From Chaetoceros tenuissimus (taxonomy: Eukaryota; Bacillariophyta; Thalassiosirophyceae; Chaetocerotales; Chaetocerotaceae), in contig BLLK01000038.1 in assembly GCA_021927905.1 (NCBI GenBank), positions 62,001 to 126,000 on the forward strand: 64,000 nt of DNA, given 5' to 3'. Position 1 is the stretch's first letter. Each line of letters begins with the position of its first letter. This document shows positions 40,701 to 51,250 of this stretch, one piece after another. The position numbers were made by a program, and so were the translations under genes. The notes beneath the pieces are model-generated. The model was not told where the DNA came from and ran no database searches. It saw only the letters and a program-made list of their open reading frames with translations.

Positions 40701-43700
40701 TTTTCTTTTCCAACTCCGCCGCAAGCTCGTAGTCTTTATCAGCGATAGCATGTTCAAGACATTCTTTCTCTGCATTGTATAATTCTTCTACTTCTTCAAA
40801 TGTCATATCTTTGTAAGGGTGCTTTAATTGGTCTAATAAAATCTTCCCACTCATCATTCTTATCACAGATTGCATTTTTATTACTGCACTTCTAGTGGAT
40901 TTGAATGATCTCACTTCTCTCATCATCCTGAACGCCGATTGAATCTTGGTTGCAGCATTAATTTTTCTATGCTTCTGAATCATAATGAGGCGCCATCTAC
41001 CCCAAGCAGATAAGAATTTTCCTGCTCTTGTGTGGGCCACAATACGACCGAATCTACCAACAGTCCGTGCTGCACGGCGAATGCGAATCGAAGCCAAAGC
41101 CTCCAATTTCACTGCGAGCTCTCTTCGAAAGAAAATCTTGGAGTGTCCAACTTGCCAGTCTACATCAGTTACAGATAGACGCTTCGACAAAACTTTGACA
41201 AGATGCTCGATCCCTTCTCCACCCTTCAAATCTTCGGAGTCCAACAGAATATGATATTTGTTGATAAAACTTTCATGTGATTCTCTATGTGCATAACCCT
41301 CTCTTCGAATACGAATAGCTTCCATCATCCCGGCGTATCTTAATTGGCGCAAAACTTCACCTGTTTCAAAACAATCACTCGCTTTTTTCAAGTTAGGTTT
41401 GATACATCGAATGTAATGGGGTTCGGTACTCTCCAGACCAGTTACAAGGGTCTGCAAAGAAGTTTTAAATTGAGATGCAACACTGGCACCACGAATGGTT
41501 GACCTTGAGCGACTCCCACTCTGTTCTTCACAAGGAGTACTCTCGTCCTGACAATGACTGAAAATTTGCTTCGCAAGTGAAGATGAAGAACTCTTTCCTA
41601 AACTCATGAGTTCATTGCTAAGACTCTCGTTTACCCGAACTCCATTCTTCTCAGAGAATCCATATGCAGTGTAACGAACCTGAAAAAAGTAAACATTAGA
41701 TATCTGCAGTATTTGACAATTACAATCTGACATGATTACCTACCTCTCCTGCGTAGTGAATCACGATGAAATCTTTATCGTTTGCAAACTTTGGCATTTT
41801 GTAGTTTTGATGGCTTCCATCCGAGACATCCCCAGATTTCTTCTTCTTCATAACTGAGGTACTTGTCTCTTGAACTCCACCAAATGACTGATGAAGTTGA
41901 CTAACAAATTTAATGTCCTTCTCGCTTCCAGTTCCCATTCCACCCCATGCGTCGTCCAAAATTCCTAGAATTCCAACAGAACCTCCTCCTCCCTCAATGA
42001 GTTCTAAACATGGTCTGTTATCATTGAATGTAATGTATGTCCAATCTACACCCTCGTTAGCATACAACTCTTGTTCAACTTCAAACAGATGTCTGTTGAA
42101 ATGCCTCTGTAGTTTCTCATTTGCATAGTTGATTAGAAGCTGTTCGAATCCATTTACATCAAATTGCTCAAATCCATAAATATCAAGCACACCGATGCTC
42201 TTCATCTCCTCGATATTCTCAAAATCAAATGAGTCATGAGTACTACTAGGACTCATTAGGTCAACAGGGAGATGTGCATGATGGATAGTTTCGTTAATTC
42301 TCGATACCAGCCACAGGAATAGACTAGAGTATACCATTTTCGCCAAGACGTCACGCTTCTCAATTGCTTGTGAAATGTTCTGCTCCTTGGTGATGGTTCT
42401 TTTACCCACAGTCAAAACTTTGGTCAGAATCGCTTCTGACACATCCTTCTCATCCCAACCTAGCAACTCGCAAGCTATGGACAAACTTTGTTTCGATTCA
42501 TCGCTAGATATTGATGCCACATCATTTTCGCCAATAGCGGTGAAATTTACATTTCCCAAATGTAGCACTCCAGCTGCAATCTGAAAGATGACTTTTTGAT
42601 CCTCTTCGTTTAAACCAATATTATCCAAACACTGCTTCGTCTCCTCAAAAGCTTTTTCATCCCTCTTACTCTTGACATAACGTTTACACAAGTACTGAAT
42701 TGCATCGGGATCTTCCAATTTCAATTCTTTACTCAAAGCTTCGTCAGAAAGAATCTGGTAAAAAATGTGATAATTTCTTTCTCCATCAATCTGATGTACA
42801 ATTCTGGTCTTTTCAAGGAGATAGTTAGTAATACTTGCTCCAGAGATTTGCCCTTGACTGAATTTAATCTGAATAAATTTTCCAAAACGAGATGAATTAT
42901 CATTTTTCAAAGTACGAGCATTACCAAAACTTTCAAGGAGTGGATTGGAAGCCAACACCCGATTCTCCAATTGTGAACAATCTTCGATATCCTTTTTATG
43001 ACTCATTTTCGCAAGATATTGCATAATAATTTTTGTAGCCTCAGTTTTACCTGCTCCACTTTCTCCACTGATGATGATGCTTTGTGATTTATCCTTGGTA
43101 GTCAACGCATTGAATGCTCTGTCGGCGATTGCAAACAAATGCGGTGCTGCTGTTCCCGATTGTGCCTTTTGTTTCTGATAAGCCACCATGTTTGCTTCCG
43201 AGTAAATTGATGATTTATCTTTCAAGATAGTCTTATATGGGTTAATAGAGATGAGGATTGGACCTGCATTGGTGTAAATTTCATCTCTTTCATATCTGAC
43301 TCTTAAGGTATGCACAAGTGACGCTTCACTAATGTTTGGTAGGTGCAGCACATCATCTACACCTAGCCGATCTTCTGTGCTCAGACTAATAAGATCATCA
43401 GAGATGAGCTTATAGAGAGATCCATCAGTTGTTTTGACAAGTGTATGTGATTCATCCTTTTTTACAATGGTGCATGGTACAAATAAATGTTTATGTGAGA
43501 GGGAGGCATCAAAGGTACTGTCACTTCTTTTTGGTGTCTTTGGAGTTTGAGTAGGAAGCAAAAGTGCTGGATCAAAAAAGTATTGAACCTTGTCTTTACC
43601 AGTTATCTGTTCAGGTGATATTTATCTTGAGTAAAAAGAGAAAAGTAAATGACAAAGTTGTTACAATGACCAAGTTGAAAAAGTGCTTACCAAATCGACA

Positions 43701-43741
43701 GCCTTTGACTTTTTGCGTGTAGGTGTCTTTAAGTTAGTCAT
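34750..43741 (-). CDS. Tail-anchored myosin with IQ motifs, about 16 CBS domains and a PB1 domain, three exons
   Basis: Exons (minus strand) 43741-43691, 43606-41744 and 41679-34750 give 2,947 residues; the introns are phase 0. The motor is complete: P-loop GESGAGKTEATK near 196, switch I NDNSSRFGK near 256, switch II DIYGFEQFD near 492, HYAGEVRYTAYGF across the last intron, and actin/relay-region IRCIKPN near 731. Two IQ motifs (AATKIQSAFRMM, VIKMQSVIRMM) lie near 880-910. Residues about 930-1320 hold some six charged repeats of the form 'P(T/L)..L......A...K.(F/Y)..A..L...(L/I)..L'. Four modules of about 350 residues follow (about 1371-2734), each with two CBS pairs. A PB1 domain lies near 2820-2910, and a hydrophobic C-terminal tail (TLALAGGGAAVALGIAIMTLLKP) looks like a tail anchor. 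The CBS-CBS-PB1-anchor order matches the plant/fungal CBSCBSPB proteins, here fused to an actin motor. CBS domains commonly bind adenine nucleotides. Confidence 0.92.
35390..36327 (-). repeat. Divergent CBS module copy 4 of the myosin tail
   Basis: Same four-CBS layout (SKLRPRKALILS..., DHDIVRRVVSRH, RYLPVIDNG, VEDGELVGIVSFKDL, TLPVCEENGSVRGVVDIMDL) but clearly diverged in sequence. It is likely the older unit from which, or beside which, the other three expanded. Confidence 0.9.
36328..37374 (-). repeat. CBS module copy 3 of the myosin tail (about 1,047 bp)
   Basis: Matches copies 1 and 2 almost perfectly up to the last about 90 bp. There it diverges (VSSVRSSSVKSVRTSK... replaces the HGSRSVRTNRTSS... 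linker). A synonymous C/T difference lies near 36520. Confidence 0.93.
37375..38427 (-). repeat. CBS module copy 2 of the myosin tail (1,053 bp)
   Basis: Exactly 1,053 bp downstream (in coding sense) of copy 1. The only amino-acid change seen between copies 1 and 2 is Ser to Arg in LISSI(S/R)DSV, from a change near 38371. Confidence 0.95.
38428..39480 (-). repeat. CBS module copy 1 of the myosin tail (1,053 bp)
   Basis: Starts at ERPVSKLRPKKPLISS and encodes 351 residues with four CBS motifs (DTDVTRRLVAKD, RHLPVVDDNGAVVGVLDIAK, VDKGELVGIFGFKDMM, LNLPVCESDGRVCGLVGVMD). Nearly base-for-base identical to copy 2. Its first about 25 bp differ from the other copies. Confidence 0.95.
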
Positions 43742-44651
43742 ACTGTGGTCTACAATCAATTACTGCGCTCTTAGCTGCATTCGATATTTTGTAGGACCAC
43801 AAAAAGATGATTGGTTTCAAATTCTATGTACTCTTTTGACCATTCAATAGAGTATTATAAAGGTAGTATTTTGTGATGAAGAATGTGAAAAAGTATTTTC
43901 ATTTGAAAAGAAAATCGTTGGTGATGGGTGATGGGGTGTGTAAGGTTGTGACCGTTTTTCCCCCATTTGGCTTGCTAGATAGACCTTGAATAGCTAGATA
44001 GATAGGGTACTGTTTACTTCCTTTTCTCTTCTCTCACCTTTTCTACGACGTTTGACTTCAATCTGCTGACGTAAAGAGTACGTTTTCCTCTCTTGATCCC
44101 GCTTGTTTCATTATCGGAGAAATTCTACAGACCAAAAAAGAACAAAAGATTACACATGATTTTGTGTTGCAGCTCGGATTGAAAATGGTGAATGGTTCCT
44201 GGATACGTACGTACGTACGTACACCACCATTGGGCTTATCTTTTTTGGGAAATAATATATGCTGTTGAAAAACAAACGAACTATGGGGGTCAATAGCTTG
44301 AATGCTTGTGCAGTATGTTTACCAAAAGTATTCAAGCTATCTCTGTCCTAATCCTAGAGAAGTGTTTTGAAAACAAGATAAACAAATATGGAGAAAAAGA
44401 AAAGTCATCTTTTACAAGACTTTCTTTCCACAGTCTTCTCGTTCACCACACCTTCCTCTTTCTCGATACATACCTTAATGTTCACAGCTTCCCTTTCAGA
44501 ACATTGCATTTGAAATAAACAACACTAGTAGGCTTTTTCATTGTTGAAATTTATATTTATTAAAAAATAGGGGGAAAATGATTAATTTTTTAAAAATAAA
44601 AACTATGAAATTGAAGCACTGCATCTTTGCTCATTTCACAAATCGCTCACT
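43742..44651. other. Intergenic region between myosin start and SPX-like 3' end
   Basis: About 910 bp containing the myosin promoter. It includes the short (ACGT)n tract listed separately. Short open frames here have no supporting features. Confidence 0.55.
44204..44222. repeat. (TACG)n simple repeat
   Basis: A 19-bp self-complementary run of TACG units upstream of the myosin gene. Confidence 0.9.
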
Positions 44652-45660
44652 TTAAACATAGAAATCATCAATTCCTACTCGCTCATGAAATAATATTCTT
44701 AGCGATCGTCTCTTCATAGAACGACTACTCTTATTGTCAGAGTCTTTCCTTTTTCTCGATATCGACCATGGTCCACTCCTTTGTTTAAGATTGTCTGAGA
44801 CTTCTGATGAATGAGATGAAGAATTTGCCTTGGTCTTTTCTTTCAAGCGCTTAAATGCACTGAATAACCTAGCCATTTTTCCTTTCGACCCGATACTATG
44901 TTGCGACATGAACAAAGTGCTTGATGCTGTAGTTTCATGAGAAATAAAAAAGTTAGATTCATTCATCTCTGGAAAATGAAAAAGAACCCCTACAACTGAA
45001 AAACATTGAATAATACTTACAATCACCACCCCCAATTGTTGTAAGAGAGAAACGCTTCCCTAATTGTGAAGATGACATCTTCTTCTGGGCAAGTGCAATG
45101 GTATCATCAATGAGCTCTAGCAAAACACTGACTCTTTCTCCATCCCAAAAGCAGTGAGTCTTGAGTAATTCCTCTAGTTCGTTTTCAAATACATCCTTTT
45201 CATTGTGAAGATCACCATATTCTTCCAAAATTTTAGGATAAGCTTCTCTATTCAATTCTAGAAATCTTTTCAGAGATTTAACCTCCTTCTTCAATGCAAA
45301 AAGTTGGTAAAGTACTCCCCTAGCATGGCCTGTGCCACCTTGGTTTGCAACGGTACTATCACGACGACGAACTTTTACGTCTTGATAGTGGAATATCCCT
45401 CTTGAAGATGTGTTGTTATCTAGTGGACAATCTACATCCTTTGAAGTTTTAGCATAGAAAATGTGTCTGCGCAGAAGAGAGGCTCGTTTAAGAAAGTCCC
45501 GTTCCTGACCAAAGTAGAACGAGTATAACCTATCTGTATGACACTGCAAGAGCATAAAGAAGCGAGTCTCGTCAGAGATCACGCTGTGTTTTGACAGAGA
45601 TTTATAGTCTATACCGTAATCTGGCAGCAGAGCCTCTTCGTTAGTTAAACTATGTCTCAT
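44652..45660 (-). CDS. SPX-like domain protein, two exons
   Basis: Exons 45660-45021 and 44926-44652 (94-bp intron, phase 1) give 304 residues. The N-terminal half resembles an SPX domain. YGIDYKSLSKHS and ETRFFMLLQCHTDRLYSFYFGQERDFLKRASLL fit the first helices, and KSLKRFLELNREAYPKILEEYGD fits the helix that in SPX proteins reads 'F..LN...F.KILKK.DK'. SPX domains sense inositol pyrophosphates and so phosphate status. Here the usual lysine cluster is replaced by glutamates (KILEEYG), so binding may be lost or changed. The C-terminal 90 residues are a basic Ser/Lys/Arg-rich tail with several possible nuclear-localisation stretches (MKRRSLRI, RKRKDSDNK). The SPX assignment is by pattern only. 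Confidence 0.6.
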
Positions 45661-46108
45661 GCTGATTCAATTTTATTATATTTTCTATGTTGGATATTTT
45701 ACGAGTATGTTTCAGCTCTCAGGTGCATGTATGCAGGTTCTTTTTTTGTGGAGTGGACGAAAGAGAAGCGTTGGTACATATGGCTCAAGGCAACGTAGGG
45801 ACAACTTTTCACTGACGACTTCACTTGATGATAACCACATGTTTTATCAAGGCAGTCAGTTCAAAGCAGCTGTTATATTCCGTAATTCCACATACGACAA
45901 ACTGATATTCGGGGATACTAAAAGTCCGGCCGAACCAGGGGTATTATTTCTCCGATTGTTGACGTCGGGTCATGTAGGATCCAAGTAGGACGGTTTGTGA
46001 AGAGAGAAGAAGAACTAAACTAAACTTTCTTTTGTTTTTTTTTGTTCAGGGAATCTTTCAAGCTATCATGTTCATTTAGGTATACTCGATAAAAAAAATA
46101 TAGGAAAG
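45661..46108. other. Divergent promoter region (SPX-like / small unknown gene)
   Basis: About 450 bp between two divergent start codons. A 109-codon open frame here (from 45659) has no domain features and was not accepted as a gene. Confidence 0.5.
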
Positions 46109-46570
46109 ATGTCATCAATACCAAGCCAAAGTTCAGGAACTCCAAGTAGTGCTGGAAAGAAAAGAGTTTTACAAAGAGAAGACGCATCAGTTACTGATTT
46201 ACGTGGAGAATGGCAACAATATGTCATGAAGATAATCCAAACAGCTGTATTTTCCAAAGCTGCGGTCCCTAAAATGAAAGAAAACAGTCCAGTGTCCACA
46301 GCGCACGATCCTAAACTGAAAGCGCAGGAAGTAGCACAAAAACATTTAGAGTTGACTAGAGCCGTTTCCAAAATGGAGAGTGTTGTGAGAGGAAAGGAGG
46401 AAGAAGTAAAAGGATTAGTACTCGATAGAGCAAGTGCAGGGTCAGTCGGAAGACGAAGGAAAAAATTGAAAAGCGAGAAGGCACAAAATAATAGTACTAC
46501 CAAGACATTCGATGATGATTCTGACTCAGATGCAGAAAATATTGCTAGTGAACCGAATTTACGATCATGA
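46109..46570 (+). CDS. Small hypothetical charged protein
   Basis: Single exon, 153 residues. Not recognised. The N-terminal 25 residues are Ser/Pro-rich. DLRGEWQQYVMKIIQTAVFSKAA then forms a likely helix. Residues about 65-105 look like a short coiled coil (KLKAQEVAQKHLELTRAVSKMESVVRG). A basic RRRKKLKSEK stretch near 115 could be a nuclear signal, and the C-terminus is acidic (DDDSDSDAE). There is no signal peptide or membrane segment. It is placed between divergent and convergent neighbours with its own promoter space, and codon use resembles nearby genes, so it is probably real. Confidence 0.5.
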   Translation: MSSIPSQSSGTPSSAGKKRVLQREDASVTDLRGEWQQYVMKIIQTAVFSKAAVPKMKENSPVSTAHDPKLKAQEVAQKHLELTRAVSKMESVVRGKEEEVKGLVLDRASAGSVGRRRKKLKSEKAQNNSTTKTFDDDSDSDAENIASEPNLRS

Positions 46571-46737
46571 GCACAATATTGTAGTCACCTTTCTTTGCAT
46601 TCATAAAGAAAATGATTCAAAATTGATGAGAATGCATTTTTAGATTTATCAGAAGAAAACACATCATTAGGTATAGAATAAAATACATCCATGCTTTGTC
46701 GTTATGGCGAAATTTGACTCCAGTTATTTCATAATTT

Positions 46738-49208
46738 TTATGGGCGCGCCCTTCGTCCGTCTCTGCCTTCTCTTTGTCTTAGATTCCTTTGACCTCCCCT
46801 ATGCCTTGGTAATGCTTGACCATACTGTATCTGTTGATGATTTTGTCCATGCACAGTGTTTCGCTGCTGCTGTATAACGTGTGGATGAGGCTGCTGTCTA
46901 CCTTGTGCTGGTGGTGGCGCCGCCGGCTGTCGAAATGCTTGGATCTGGGGCATTTGGTTTGCATTTTGAGGCTGATGTCTACCTTGTGCAGCTGGTGGTG
47001 CCCCCGGTCGTCGAAATGCTTGGACCTGGTGATTTGCAAGATTTTGTTGCATTTGCACAATACGTTGGCGACGAGCAGCTCTGATATTCATCCTTTCTTC
47101 GATGGCTGCAACTTCAGCTTGCATTCTTGCAAGTTGTGCTGCGGGGTTACGAAAAGGCATTGGCATTCGTCGCATTCCAGCTGGTGCACCAGTAGAAGCA
47201 GGTTCAGCACTAGCAGCTGCCTCATTTTTTAATATTTTCTCCATTTTCTCAGCAACTTGTTCGGTTGTTGCACTGTCTTTCAGAGACTCTGCGGCCTTTA
47301 GACCTGCTTCTCTCGTTGCTCTTGCATCATCCTGTTCAGAATTAGAGTAGAGGGGACAGCTTCCACAATTGTTGTGTTTGCACTCGAATTTTTGACAAAA
47401 ATGCTTATAACCAACGTTCCTTGGGATTTCTGCACGACAAATGTAGCACATGTGACCTTTACAGGTAGGGCATGTCATTTTGTTGCCTATGAGTGAGAGT
47501 GGAAACAATGTCGGAGTGAGATGGCATTTGATGAAAGAGCTTGATCAAGATACATTTAAATGAGACAACAATACTTACAACCCTCTGTCTTAAAGAAGCC
47601 TTCTTTACACCCCTTTGGACAATGTCTAATACGAGCTTTGGTCATAGCCTCTTCGATCTGGACTCTCGCACTAACTTCGGTTTTTTTCTCTACCTCGGAG
47701 CAGCGCAGAGGAATGTGATTAGGTTCGCCACATAGTTTACAACTTTCATAGCCACACTCTGGACAATCAAGAATCTTTTCACTCTCTGGTAAGTCAACTT
47801 TAAAGCTACATCGAGGACAGGCTACTATTGAATCACTTAGTCCTGCTTTCTCAAGAACTAGAGTACTTTGAAGTTCGTCATACTTTTTCATTACCTTGTC
47901 TGAAAGTGCCAGTTTCAATTGTTTGCGATTAAACCAACTCTCACAACCACTCATGTCCATACAACACAGCTCTGTCACACCCTTCTTTCCTAGATCATTG
48001 TTTCCAAAGACCCTCTCTTCTGCGTATCTTCTCAAACAATCCATACAAAATAAATGCCCTACTTGACACGAAACCATTTCTTCATTGGCATAGTCTCCAT
48101 AGCAGCAAGTACATTCAACTGTAGTGCCTTCATTTTCAGCCTTTTTACGCGCTGCTAGTCTCAATTTTTCTTTCTGTACCTGCCTTCCCCATTCACGGAT
48201 TTTCGACTGAGTAAATCGCTTTTCGTCTTGCAAAACTGCACTAGTTAGAGCACCTGCTGCTCGATTACGCCTTGGATTTTTCATGGTAGGATGTATTTTT
48301 AAACCATCGTCTTCGAATGCGAAAACTTTTCGCTGTTCCTCTTGCAGTCTACCACCACTCATCAATCGCAAATATTCTTCATATTGAACATAATTTTCCT
48401 CTCCCTTTTTGAGTTCTTTGCATTTATCTACAATGTACATGTAAGTTTTATGATATTTACCATCATGCTTTTTCAACAGCCTTATCAAACCATCTTGATT
48501 GAGGAATGGAAATATAGAAATGAGATGTGAAAAACATTGCTTCTTGTACGTATCATCCCTTTCATATTCATCATTGGCATAGTCTACTTTCTGTTTGATT
48601 GATTTTGGTTTCTTGGGTTCAAGCTTTGGATAAGAAGGGTTTTGTAATGTATGCGCAATGAATAATTCGATTGACTGGGCAGTAATATTTGGAAATTGAC
48701 GCAATTGTTGATGGATAAACTCAGGCTGCATGTCAGGAAATATTTCTTGTATTTGCATCGCCGCTGCTTCGAATGGACTTGGTTTTATCGGTGTGTGTAA
48801 ATCACTCGTATCAGAGTCATCTAGATTGATTGCAGCCGGTTTGGAATCTTCAATATCATCGTCATCATCAATGTTGATGATTGCGTTTTGAGCTACAGCG
48901 GCTGGTTTCCTATCTTGACTATCGTTATCTCCATCCACGACCTGCATGTTCGAATAGTCACGATCATTCTTCAAGCGGCCAGCTCTATTTGCTTGTGGAG
49001 GAGTAGTCCATTCCCGAAACACAGCTTCTGCATCTGTTTCCTTCTTTTCGCTATCATCATCATCGTCGTCAATGGAAATGATTTCCTGTTGTCGTTTCCT
49101 TTTTCTTCGCCGTGTGAAATCATTATTGAGTTGATGACTTCTTGCTACCGACGCTACTGCTGCAGCTTGGTTGACTACAATGACTTCCTGATCATCAGAG
49201 TCCATCAC
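46738..49208 (-). CDS. RNF216/Triad3-like RBR (RING-IBR-RING) E3 ubiquitin ligase, two exons
   Basis: Exons 49208-47579 and 47486-46738 (93-bp intron, phase 1) give 792 residues. The N-terminal 130 residues carry hydrophobic-acidic stretches resembling SUMO-interacting motifs (EVIVV, IISIDDDDDD, IINIDDDDD, AINLDDSD). A CUE/UBA-like helical segment (IQEIFPDMQPEFIHQQLRQF) lies near 150-190. RING1 (CTCCYGDYANEEMVSC...CMDC) starts near 361, the IBR (CPRCSFKV...CPECGYESCKLC) spans about 450-500, and RING2 (HCPKGCKEGFFKTEGCNKMTCPTCKGHMCYIC) spans about 522-560. In RBR ligases the Cys of GCNKMTC (here Cys544) accepts ubiquitin. The C-terminus is Gln/Pro/Arg-rich, with two copies of a QAFR.P.APP.AQGR.QP unit. 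Predicted to attach ubiquitin to substrates, possibly SUMO-modified ones (inference). Confidence 0.88.
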
Positions 49209-49693
49209 AACGCTTATCCTTTCGTTTACACTTTAGTCGGTTGTCTGGTAGAATAGGATTGTTAACAGGGCAGGTTTCCCAATTACTTACTTATGGAAAG
49301 TAGTGTAATGAAAACAAAATCAAAGCCAAAAATCAACATGAACTCTTCTTCTGAACACGGTGGACTATGTAGCTATTTATGGAATACTATCACATATAGC
49401 CAGTTTAGAATTCAATTTATTTTATTCATTATTTTTTTTCATCCTTTGGGTTGTTGATGTAGTTCAGGTATTGTATGCTATCCTGAATGAAAAAGAAATA
49501 CGTAACAATAGACATCTTTTAAAAATTCAAGATTCAAGGCAAAGTTCGGTAAATTTTCGAGACTCAGTCCCATTCCGCTATACCACATGGCTCAACTTTT
49601 TATTGTGAACATAATTTGCGGTAAAATCTGTCTAAAAGATATATTATACAATGCTCATTTTATTATTTATCTTTTTTGAATGTAATAAAAAGA
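49209..49693. other. Intergenic region: RBR ligase promoter and acidic-protein 3' flank
   Basis: About 485 bp of A+T-rich sequence. Nothing beyond short chance open frames was seen. Confidence 0.5.
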
Positions 49694-50653
49694 TTATTCC
49701 TCTGTCTTGTTTTCTTCAATGGGTTGAAATTTGCACATTGAATCTCGTTTCATTTTCGCACGCTTTGCATTCTTCAAAAGTTCCCGTGCTCTTTGAATGT
49801 TATCTTCTGTTGTTGGTTTCAAGTCTGCAAATCTCACCGATTTTGTTCGGGTAGTGGCTCGAATAGTTAAAGAAGGACCAAAAGATACGCTGATTTCTTC
49901 TAGCGATTTGTTGTATTTTTCATTTTCCTTTGCTTCTAGGTTTTCTTCATCTGTTGATTCTCCGTCTTCATTTTCCTTGTCTTTTTGCTCTCCCAAATTT
50001 GATTCTTCATTTGCTACTTTTTTTCGGTGCCATGTAGTAATTGATACACCCAAAGGCCCAGTTGCCTCGCTTGTCAAACAGGAAGTTGTGACGACTACAT
50101 CATCTGATCCATCGCTAATTCCAGTTTCGTTACTTCCGAATGAGGTATTCAAAGGATCTGTGTCTTCATCATTTAATGCCTTCACATCTGGACCAATGCT
50201 TACATTTGTATCTGACTGTAAAGTGTTTTCATCATCAGCAATGGAAAGATCATCCATCAGCGTAATCTCAATGTGATCTCCAGCTGTGCATTCATCAGAC
50301 CGTATGCTCGACCGTATGCTCATATTCTGCTGTTGAAGAACGTTCAAAGCTGTAGCTAACTGTTGAGTTATCTCTTTTCGCACACTTCGTTGGCTGAAAA
50401 AACCCATGCCTGGTACACATTTTGAAGAGACGGAGTTTTCCATCATCATATTTAGTTTGCAGTCGTCAACAGCATGGATTTGCATTCGTAGGGCCTCAAT
50501 CTGAGCAAGCTTTTCTTTCTTTTTGTCGCTACTCATCCATGCTCTTTCAATAGATGACGACACTAGATTTAGCATTTCTAGAGCTGATTGTTTTTCATCA
50601 CCAACACTTTGATGAATAGGCTCTAGTTGATAGGGGTAACTTTCGATTGTCAT
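49694..50653 (-). CDS. Unknown acidic protein with coiled coil and PP1-docking-like motif
   Basis: Single exon, 319 residues. Not recognised. The N-terminal third is helical (SALEMLNLVSSSIERAWMSSDKKKEKLAQIEALRMQIHAVDD), suggesting a coiled coil. The middle is acidic and disordered (Asp/Glu/Ser/Thr-rich). Near residue 275 the segment TKSVRFADL fits the RVxF-type docking motif used by regulators of protein phosphatase 1, and it is followed by a basic helix (RARELLKNAKRAKMKRD). A KEN tripeptide also occurs in DKENED. There is no signal peptide or membrane segment. A nuclear or cytoskeletal regulatory protein is possible; only the composition and the short motifs are seen. Confidence 0.55.
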   Translation of the reverse strand: MTIESYPYQLEPIHQSVGDEKQSALEMLNLVSSSIERAWMSSDKKKEKLAQIEALRMQIHAVDDCKLNMMMENSVSSKCVPGMGFFSQRSVRKEITQQLATALNVLQQQNMSIRSSIRSDECTAGDHIEITLMDDLSIADDENTLQSDTNVSIGPDVKALNDEDTDPLNTSFGSNETGISDGSDDVVVTTSCLTSEATGPLGVSITTWHRKKVANEESNLGEQKDKENEDGESTDEENLEAKENEKYNKSLEEISVSFGPSLTIRATTRTKSVRFADLKPTTEDNIQRARELLKNAKRAKMKRDSMCKFQPIEENKTEE

Positions 50654-51250
50654 GAGTTTCCTTTTGTTTGGGAAAAGGAGAGCAGGGGTTGTGGAAGCTC
50701 GTAGACTTTAAATTTGATACAGTTACTTCAGCTGTTCAGCTCCTCTGAGAATCTTGGACGCAGCTAGACAGGGAATGTGTTTGGTTGGTTGCTTCGATGA
50801 TGCGAATGTAAACAGTCACAACAATGTGCTGTTGTGTGCATGTGGTGCTTGGGAATTCAAAGAGGTACAAGGGTAGAGGACGATAACACTAGTAGAAGAA
50901 GGCTTTGAGGAAGGACCCAGTTTCGTACATCATACTTATTGGTGATTAAACTTGTGGGCGAAAATAGTCAAGTCAAAATTTAAATCAGCCTAATTTGGTA
51001 TGCTTTCATACTTGTTTAGTTGACCCTTCTCGAAGAAGCAAATGTCTCGTGCGACTTGTGACCGTGTGACGAAATAGTTTGTTTTGCTAAGGTGCTGAGG
51101 AGTGAGGAGATGTGTTGAGCTTCAAGCTGGCTCTGTGACGACTGCTTATCGCTGATACTGCTCCTATCTGATTTGTGTTAGTATATCGTGAATAAATGTT
51201 GTGGTACTTGCTTCCACTCGATGATATTTTAGCAAAAGGCAACAATTACA
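50654..51250. other. Divergent promoter region (acidic protein / HD hydrolase)
   Basis: About 600 bp between divergent starts, without supported genes or repeats. Confidence 0.5.

Noticed and set aside
45659-45988. 109-codon plus-strand frame between two divergent genes
   Set aside because: No domain, odd composition, and it overlaps the SPX-like start and the promoter region.
46779-47232. Overlapping frames on both strands in the Gln/Pro-rich tail of the RBR ligase
   Set aside because: They are low-complexity shadows of the repeated QAFR.P.APP coding segment.
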